Source: Tanypteryx hageni (lineage: Eukaryota; Arthropoda; Insecta; Odonata; Petaluridae). Taken from it: 64,000 nt of DNA. Both the position numbers and the translations under genes were made by a program. A model generated the notes under the pieces. That model searched no databases. It was not told where the DNA came from and was given only the letters and a program-made list of their open reading frames with translations. Numbering within the stretch: position 1 is the stretch's first letter; every line of letters starts with the position of its first letter. The DNA is taken from assembly GCA_028673005.1 (NCBI GenBank), contig CM054112.1, positions 191,879,518-191,943,517 of the forward strand, written 5' to 3'. This document shows positions 57,291-64,000 of the stretch, one piece after another.

Positions 57291-58640
57291 GGTAGAAACC
57301 CGGAAAACATGGAAGGAACTATTTTCAATGTTAAATTATTTCTAAATTGACAATGTTTAGTGTAGAATGTGCACAACATAGAATGTTATAGTTAAGTATA
57401 AAATCACACTATGGAAGACATGAATACTTTTACAAGAATTGAAAATCTCACATAAGCAACAACCTGAAAACCACCATTTAAAAAAACCTTTTGCTAAACA
57501 ATTAATATACATGATCAATTGCCTCCAAGTTACAAAGTGAGTTGCAATATTTACTTAAATTTATAAGCATCGATATAAATAATACTCCAGATTATCGTGT
57601 CCAACGAAAGAAATAAAAAATGAAACGAAGAGTTGTTGTTGTACCTATTAAAACAAAAAAACCCTACAACCCTAGCTCATAGTATTTTAGCATATTAACT
57701 GATGTATTATTTCATTCGGTTTATAATGAACAAATTAATTGTTTCTTAGCATTTTAATATTTAAATTAATCCACCACAAAATAATGAAAACGGATGAATG
57801 ACCAAAGAGTTTTATAAAAAATGTGCTTGAGGAGAATTTAGTGAATTTAAAAAGTGAAATGTAGACATCAAAGATGTTGCTGAAACTTTTAATATACAAC
57901 TAAGAATACATGTATGATAAGACAATCTTTAAGTTTCGACAAGATCAAACTGCAAAATATTGTAACGTGAAAGGCTATCATTTCATCAGAATATAAAAAT
58001 TAAAAGAAAAATTCAAATGTTAAATTAATGAAACGCAATTAAAACTAAACCAGGATAAAATATCTACTAGAATATTTCAACATGATGAGATGGTACTATG
58101 ATTATTCTCATTAAAGGATGAGCTAAATATATTGAAATGTCAAAATAAATTCTTTGTCACCTTAGACGTGCATTTTATGGAAAAGTATATTCTTGATTAT
58201 TCTAGCAACTGATGCTATGAAAAAAAATTTCACTACGTTTATTAAAGACATTGAAGCTTACTTAACGACAACACACCAACTCCCATTTGGGCAAACAATT
58301 TGTGAATGAACGATCAAATCTGTTAATATATCATAAACATTTAATCAAAAAGTCCAACTCAAGAGAGTAGAAACGAATACATAACCTCAGAAAACTTTCG
58401 TAGGGAAGGATCTAGGCTGAGAATTAAGTTCACACAATAATTAAAAGAATATAGAACAGAAAACAATTCAATTAAGTTGTGAACATTTTGCCTGGATGTC
58501 AAATTTGACATAAATAACGTCAAGATTTGCTAATTCACAATATTGCCGTTTGTTTGAGTTAACAACTCTCTCCATAGCTGAATTATTCGTTACAGTTAAC
58601 ACAAAATGGTGGTCGGAAAAATTTTTAACATCGCAAATTA
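57291..58640. other. AT-rich stretch, nothing recognised
   Basis: No open frame, element end or motif worth naming. Confidence 0.45.
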
Positions 58641-58641
58641 T

Positions 58642-60520
58642 AAGGTGACTAGAAGTCCTCCTTTTGGAAGGACAGTCCTTCTTTTTCAATCGCTGTCCTC
58701 CCTAAACCTTTTGTCCTTCCATGTCCTCCTTTTTGAACATTTCTCTGCTATTGTCCTTCCATTTACTCAAGCCACGCGTTCTTTTAATTGGTGTAATTGT
58801 GTATTCTCAAGTCAACTGGCTATAGATATAGAAGTAATCCTTCCACAAATATACTTACATTTTCATCGTTTCACTGTGAGAGTAAAGAGTCAAACTAAAT
58901 TTTGTGAGGTCGCTTCAGTTGAGCATAAGAAATTATTAGGTTACTCAAAAACCAGGTGGTTGGCTTTAACACCTGCCATTGAACGTGTTACTCAATTATT
59001 TGAACCATTAAGCTTACATTTTTTAAGTTTAGATAAATGTCCCAAACTTCTAAAAGATTTTTTTGAAAATCCATTAGATGAAATTACTCTGCATATCATG
59101 CATAGTAAGGCAACATTGTTTCAGTCGAATATAGAGCAAATTAAAAAGAACAAAATATGTGCAGCTGAAGTAATGTCAATTCTTCACAGTTTTAATGATC
59201 AATTGGAATCCAGATTAAATATGAAATGTTGACCAGTAAATGCAGATAATTTATTGAAAAAACTAGAATAGAATAATCCAACAGTTAGAGGGGCACTCAC
59301 GGACGAGGTTCAACTATTTTATAGAAATTGCCTTGATTATTTGATCAAATGGACAAAATTTCTGGATGGAATACATTTTTTTCAGTGGACTTTATTAAGA
59401 AAATCGATCGAGTGGGAAAAAGTGGTAGAATCGGTGAAATTTGCAAATCAAGTGTCTCATAAAGATTGATGACAATACTGTTTGATGAGGTTCGGAGACT
59501 AAATGAGCACTGCTCAGCTAATAAATTTTCAGAATGGTCTGAAAATAAAATAGAAGTCTACAAAAGATGGGAGGAAATATTTCAGTTTTAAAAAAACTGA
59601 ATATCTTCCTTTTATTAATTTAAAGATATTGGTTGAAATAGCTTTATGTTTACCTGGGACAAATGCAAGTGTAGAGCGTGTATTCTCGATAATTAATGAT
59701 GTGTGGGACTGTGTAAAGAGCAGTCTTTCTTTGGAAACATTGACCTTAATCATAATGATAAAAGTTAACATGGATTATAGCTGCGAGCGATTCTCAGAAA
59801 TGTTAAATAAAAATGACGATTTTTTGAAAAAAATTTACAGAAATGACAAATATTTCAATACAAAACAATCATGTCATTATTAGAATGAAAACACTTCATT
59901 TTTAAAAACATACTACATATTTCACCCTGTAGAGAAAAGATATGTTTCAGTAAATATATATTTTGAATAAATATATTTTCAATAAATATTGGCTTATATA
60001 AAATAATTTTCAAGCAATCAGGATATAATTTAGAATAAATAACAATTTGTAGGATTGAATCTATTATTTTCAATTTTAATTGCTTTTGAACTTCGTTTAA
60101 ACTTTTCCGTGTTGGGGTTTATTTTTCTCGAATATGTAAAACACATAATTAATGAACACTTACGTTTAAAATTTGTGCAATTCACCTTTGAACTTCTGAA
60201 ATTGAAATTCGTTCAATACGATTTGTCATTATGTAATTTTAGTGTTTCACTGTGAAAAATGGTATCTAAAATTATTATTTTTCTTGAAAGCTTACAGCAT
60301 TTTTTTTAAACAAAAAATTTCATGTCATGAGACTATTGTAATGTATGTTCTTTTACAACCTTTAGTTTGTTTGAAAAAATATGAAAGATAGCATATAAAC
60401 AGTTTTTCTGTCATGAAATGTGTCCTTCCTTTCTCCTTTCTTTTCCCTCCCTTTGTCTTTACATTTTGTAAAAAAACGGGATCTGTCCTCCCTTTTGGAA
60501 AAAAATATCTGGTCACCTTA
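58642..60520 (+). mobile_element. hAT transposon with AAGGTGAC ends
   Basis: The left end AAGGTGACTAGAAGTCCTCC and the inverse right end TAAGGTGACCAGATA are flanked by CAAATTAT copies (58634-58641 and 60521-60528), consistent with an 8-bp target duplication, with one base of ambiguity at the left end. GTCCTCC/GTCCTTCC words cluster near both ends. It contains a decayed transposase. Confidence 0.83.
58850..59880 (+). pseudogene. hAT transposase remnant
   Basis: The frame from about 58880 reads TKFCEVASVEHKKLLGYSKT, RWLALTPAIERVTQLFEPL and LHIMHSKATLF until a stop at 59230. Later pieces in shifted frames are LTDEVQLFYRNCLDYLIKW, YLPFINLKILVEIALCLPGT, NASVERVFSIINDVWDCVKS and SLSLETLTLIIMIKVN. 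The VERVFS block with its Glu is the hAT dimerisation signature. The N-terminal zinc finger and first catalytic Asp are missing. Confidence 0.82.
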
Positions 60521-60528
60521 CAAATTAT

Positions 60529-61150
60529 CAACTCAAAGTTGAAAATAAATCACCATTACTCATTCCAATTTTAAATAAACTTTTAACAACGAAAAGAATA
60601 AATGCTGTTATCGTCAGTTTCACAGAACACTTATTTTGTTTCATTATTTTTGTATTTGACCTGTTCTATGTCATGTTTTGATGGCCACTTGGAACTAATA
60701 AAGATATCATATCATTTTCAATTAATATCACGGAAAACTATGATCTCAACTTATACTGCACGCTTGTATAAGCACAATCGCAAAATTGTTGAAATTTATT
60801 GCTGCCAAACAAATATTTTTTCAATAATAGTAACAAATTGCACTTTTATGCATTGAAGTGTTAATAGTTATTTATTAATACTTCGCCTAAAGTCGAATTA
60901 TATAGCATAAATGCATATGCTATCTATTTAACAGGTCATCAAAATTTTCTGTTATTTTTCCTACGTTAAATTCCGACGTTTAAACAACTCCAACTTCTTT
61001 CTATTTGTACATGCAAAATACCTATTTTGCAAAAATATGCTCAATTGCTTTCAATTTCAAAACCAAGTCTTTTTTAAACGATCAACCTGATAAAGGCAAC
61101 GCAGAATGGGAAGCTCATTCGTTTTACTTTGCAACAAAAATCATTTCCTC
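60529..61150. other. AT-rich stretch, nothing recognised
   Basis: No supported feature. Confidence 0.4.
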
Positions 61151-61154
61151 TCAC

Positions 61155-61266
61155 CACCTATTCTTCGGTGTAACAAAAGAGAAGAGGTCCGAGCAGATCC
61201 ATGATGCCAACTGTGTGGTAGACTGCATTCTGAATCACCTTGTAATAATCTCTTGGGTCCACACTT
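61155..61266 (-). other. possible minus-strand exon
   Basis: On the minus strand a very strong acceptor (TTATTCTGTTATTCTTTCAG) precedes AAGTGTGGACCC, and a donor-like GTGGTGAG/GTGAGA occurs about 110 bases later. One frame reads VDPRDYYKVIQNAVYHTVGI and LLGPLLFCYTEE then a stop, which looks protein-like. The base composition is less AT-rich than the flanks. It could belong to a gene whose promoter is the motif cluster at 62123-62206. Confidence 0.4.
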
Positions 61267-61289
61267 CTGAAAGAATAACAGAATAAAAT

Positions 61290-62020
61290 AAAAAATCTTG
61301 AATCACAGGACGTAGTTACGTCATACTTCCCTCAAGTAATTCTATAATTTTTCTGAATGAAATCTCTTTTAAAATACAAGTAACGTTTTAATTTACATCA
61401 CCGCGTAAAATTAACTTTTTTTCGTTAAAAAAAAGATTGGCACAAGGTTGCTAAGATGAACACTAGTTTTTCTTCAAAAGCGCTAAATATTTATGGGTTA
61501 AAAACATCGATATCAACATGGATAAATACATAATTGGTTTTAATTAATTTATTCATAGAAAAATCAGGCTTACGTTAAGTATTTCACTCTCCTATATTTT
61601 TCACTGTAATGGCTGAATTCTCCTTGCTGCGGATATTATATGTACTCATCAACATCAACTTACACATGGTATATTGCAATACATCTCAATACGAATATAC
61701 AATTGCATCAATAATAATTAACCGTATTTTCTAACTAATTCCAAACTAAGATTATTACGCCATTAACATCCAAGTCGACTTCGACGTGTAATTATCTCAA
61801 TTTCAACAAAACTAACTACTATACATCAGAAAAGCATTAAGAACTTGAGGGATAAACTGTACTTGTCATATATATCAAATTTTCACAAATATGACTGAAG
61901 GCGGATTCTACTTAAAACATTGGAGTCACACTGATTACCGCTCACAATAAGATAATTTTGAGTTAACACATAACATGACTTCCAAGTTAATTCTAAATAA
62001 CAATGTCCAAAACTTTCATT
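61290..62020. other. AT-rich stretch, possible intron
   Basis: No coding signal. On the minus strand a donor-like ATAG|GTAATG near 62023 could end a short non-coding first exon starting around 62095. Confidence 0.35.
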
Positions 62021-62122
62021 ACCTATAACGACTATGAATCAGAAAAATGAATATTCCTCCTCTCCGTATCTCCGCTGGTCTCCGCCAAAATCTTCGTTTA
62101 ACGGGTTATAGTAGACAACTAC

Positions 62123-62206
62123 CGATAATACTATCCATAACTATCGAACGTTTAGACTATCGAGAACCATCGATAGTGTTTTGCAAACCATCGATAGTTT
62201 CCGATA
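62123..62206. promoter_or_regulatory. cluster of six CGATA/TATCG motifs
   Basis: CGATA or its complement occurs at 62123, 62142, 62158, 62171, 62192 and 62202, two of them within CATCGATAG. In Drosophila such clusters are bound by BEAF-32 (CGATA) and DREF (TATCGATA) at housekeeping promoters and domain borders. Here it may be a bidirectional or minus-strand promoter; the transfer of function is inferred. Confidence 0.5.
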
Positions 62207-62399
62207 GTTTAATTTATCAGTATAAAAACTAATATTGGAAAATGAAGACTTTATTTTCCAATGATTTAGCATAATTTGATATTTTCTTTTAGTAATAAAG
62301 GTTTATTATTTCGATAGATCTCTTACCTACTTGCAATTTCAATCATTACATTGGTGGCTGTTACAGACGCTGATAGCATCTAGCAAAGTTATAATACCA

Positions 62400-63180
62400 G
62401 CAATAAGGGAGCACGATTCCCTCCCGGGCTGTCGAAGCAGCGGATGGGCCTTCAATGGAGGCGTTCTCTTTGTGACCCCGCTGGCGCCTACTGAGGCTTC
62501 AGGTGTCTGGCCCTGGGCCGAAGTCCCGAAGTAGAGGGGAGGGCCACGACGGCAACCGGGGCAGCGGTCCGGTGCCTTCTTGGCGCACAACGCCATGTAT
62601 TCCGCCGGGGTAACTCGACCGAACGAAGAAGAGTCGTGATGACTGGGAGCGAGCGGACACGAGTTGGAGGCTCAGGCTCCCTTCTGCAAGGGCAGCCGTC
62701 ACAACAGACCCTTTCGGGTCACATTTGACGAGAGGAGTGGATCTCTCCGTCATTATAAATTCTGGGCCCTTTTCATGGCCAAGAAAAATTTGGAGACTGG
62801 CCTAAGAAGACCAGGCTCCACCGACCCGGTTGGAGGCAAGAGCAGGTGAGCAGAAGGAACTCGTTAGCCTTCCCCTGCCTTGCCGACGACCGAACGAAGC
62901 GAAATACAACCCGGGAACAGATGTTCCGCCTAAGCAGAAACGCCACAGTTTCGAGCAGTAAACATGTACACTAAAAAGCACTTTAGTGCGAAGAGCGAGA
63001 TTGTACTATTACACTGACCAATCCCTACTCAGCGCTCTCATCGAGCATCTCCGTGAGAGATGCTATGAACTTCCCAACCCTTGGTGGTTGGCCCCGTCGC
63101 ATTTCCAGCATTGTTTCAAATGCGGATCTATCTCTTATAACTAGCTCGGAATCACTTTTTTTGGCCCCTTTGCACAATGA
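62400..63180. other. GC-rich segment of probable transposon origin
   Basis: Base composition changes abruptly near 62400 to CpG-containing GC-rich DNA, as in the LINE and PLE that follow. Overlapping frames on both strands are open, but none matches a family I know. It may be the 3' UTR of the LINE at 63185-63760 or another element. Confidence 0.4.
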
Positions 63181-63184
63181 GGCA

Positions 63185-63760
63185 TCAACCCCTCCCTACA
63201 CGCTTGTTCCTGGGGAGTGTCTCTTGCGAATCAAGGCTGGCGATGGGTCGCTTGTAGGAGTCCCACCCCCTAAACTTGATGTCGCCTAGCAGTTGCACCT
63301 CTTTGTGCCTCGATGCTGCTGCCTTACAGTAGAATTCCTTGGACATCCTCGGCAGGGATTCCACATTTCCATCTAAATGCATCCAGCTGACGCAGTCATA
63401 TTGGCCACGACCGAGTATCAGCCAGAGTGCATTGTTTTGCACTACTTGCAGCCTGTAAAGGGTGGTCTTGGGCACCCCAGACCAAACCGGTGCTGCATAA
63501 GTGATGATGGGCCTCACGCAGCTCAGGTAGAGGCATCTCTTGGTGTCAGCCAACAAGACACTCGGGTGCAGAATCGGACGAAGTCTCGACAGCGCCCCGA
63601 GTGCCTTGTGGCAGACGCGCTCAACCTGAGGCTTCTCTGGAAGCCTCTGGTCTAGTACTACTCCCAGGTATGTGACCTCTGGGCTCCAGGGGATGACCCC
63701 CCCCATCACTGACAGATCGACTCCAGGCGGCGCTCGGAGAGTGGTCCGGAGGTGTCAAAG
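63185..63760 (-). pseudogene. LINE ORF2 C-terminal region
   Basis: The open minus-strand frame reads PEVTYLGVVLDQRLPEKPQV, LGALSRLRPIL, RCLYLSCVRPIITYAAPVWS, TLYRLQVVQNNALWLILG and FYCKAAASRHKEVQLLGD. This is the thumb/post-RT region of Jockey-type LINEs (YLGVxLDxxL and ITYAAPVW blocks). It joins the PLE directly at about 63760, so one inserted into, or recombined with, the other. Confidence 0.85.
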
Positions 63761-64000
63761 TACAATTGGCAGGCTTCCTTGGTCAGATATTGTCATGGCC
63801 TGATGGACCAAGGTTGACACAACCGACCTGCATTGTGAGGGATAGTAATGGCTTTTCCCGTAGAGGTCGAGGTCAGTGTGGGTGGGTTTTCTATACACGC
63901 TGTGGCCTAGGCTGCCGTCCGGTTGGCTGCGATTTAAAATATCCAGGAACGCAATACAGCCGTTCTTTTCAGTCTCCATGGTGAACTGGATGCTCCGATG
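63760..64000 (-). pseudogene. Penelope-like element 3, RT fragment, continues past the window
   Basis: The minus-strand frame reads METEKNGCIAFLDILNRSQP, DGSLGHSVYRKPTHTDLDLY, HYYPSQCRSVVSTLVHQAMT. These are the PLE RT blocks after the catalytic YVDD (FLDILVxRxxDGxLxxxVYRKPTHTDxYL). The upstream RT lies beyond 64000; the endonuclease side is cut off by the LINE junction. Confidence 0.87.

Noticed and set aside
62339..62753. GC-rich minus-strand frames as a new gene
   Set aside because: Several frames are open at once, there are no motifs, and the position beside LINE and PLE fragments makes transposon non-coding sequence more likely.

Overview
The window is nuclear DNA of an animal, most probably an arthropod. 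It is AT-rich and CpG-poor, shows spliced exons with GT-AG introns, and carries an arthropod-style mix of transposons: mariner, Tigger/pogo, hAT, piggyBac, Zator, Penelope-like elements and several non-LTR (LINE) families. I cannot name the species. There are no bacterial features, rRNA genes or CRISPR arrays.

Layout. 1-3.4 kb: a dead mariner and unique AT-rich DNA. 4.0-16.4 kb: the only well-supported host gene, plus strand, five exons whose phases join correctly. Its 7.2-kb third intron holds a foldback element, a hAT MITE with a perfect 8-bp target duplication, mariner and Tigger pieces, and a satellite-like array split by a Tigger insertion. 17.5-25.9 kb: nested DNA-transposon debris, including a hAT transposase fragment amplified into a 157-bp tandem array, and a TA-flanked element holding a Tigger-type piece and a LINE. 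26-35.3 kb: a 0.5-kb duplicated repeat and three LINE copies, with piggyBac remnants between them. 35.56-38.58 kb: a 3.0-kb hAT element with terminal inverted repeats (TIRs), 8-bp target duplication and an almost full-length transposase, spoiled by a LINE tail inserted in its last domain. 39.3-41.0 kb: a dead piggyBac. 41.4-42.8 kb: a Penelope-like element (PLE) with GIY-YIG endonuclease, inverted ends, 14-bp target duplication and a hammerhead-ribozyme motif. 43-44.5 kb: a MITE carrying a tRNA-like sequence, then hAT and LINE scraps. 44.9-48.8 kb: a Zator-like element (3-bp target duplication, DDE transposase with C2H2 finger). 48.8-56.4 kb: mostly unique DNA with a possible promoter and first exon. 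56.4-57.3 kb: a second PLE with an intact-looking hammerhead core. 58.6-60.5 kb: another hAT. 61-62.2 kb: a possible minus-strand exon and a dense CGATA motif cluster. 62.4-64 kb: GC-rich sequence, a LINE fragment and a third PLE running off the window.

The elements are independent parasites, nearly all broken; they do not form a pathway. The most interesting pattern is the PLE/hammerhead association. In two divergent PLE copies the TGA stop codon of the endonuclease ORF is the TGA inside the ribozyme's conserved CUGA box, and two further hammerhead-like motifs elsewhere carry changes that look like CpG decay. Also notable are the transposase-derived tandem array, the tRNA-like sequence inside a perfect-TIR MITE, and the CGATA cluster.
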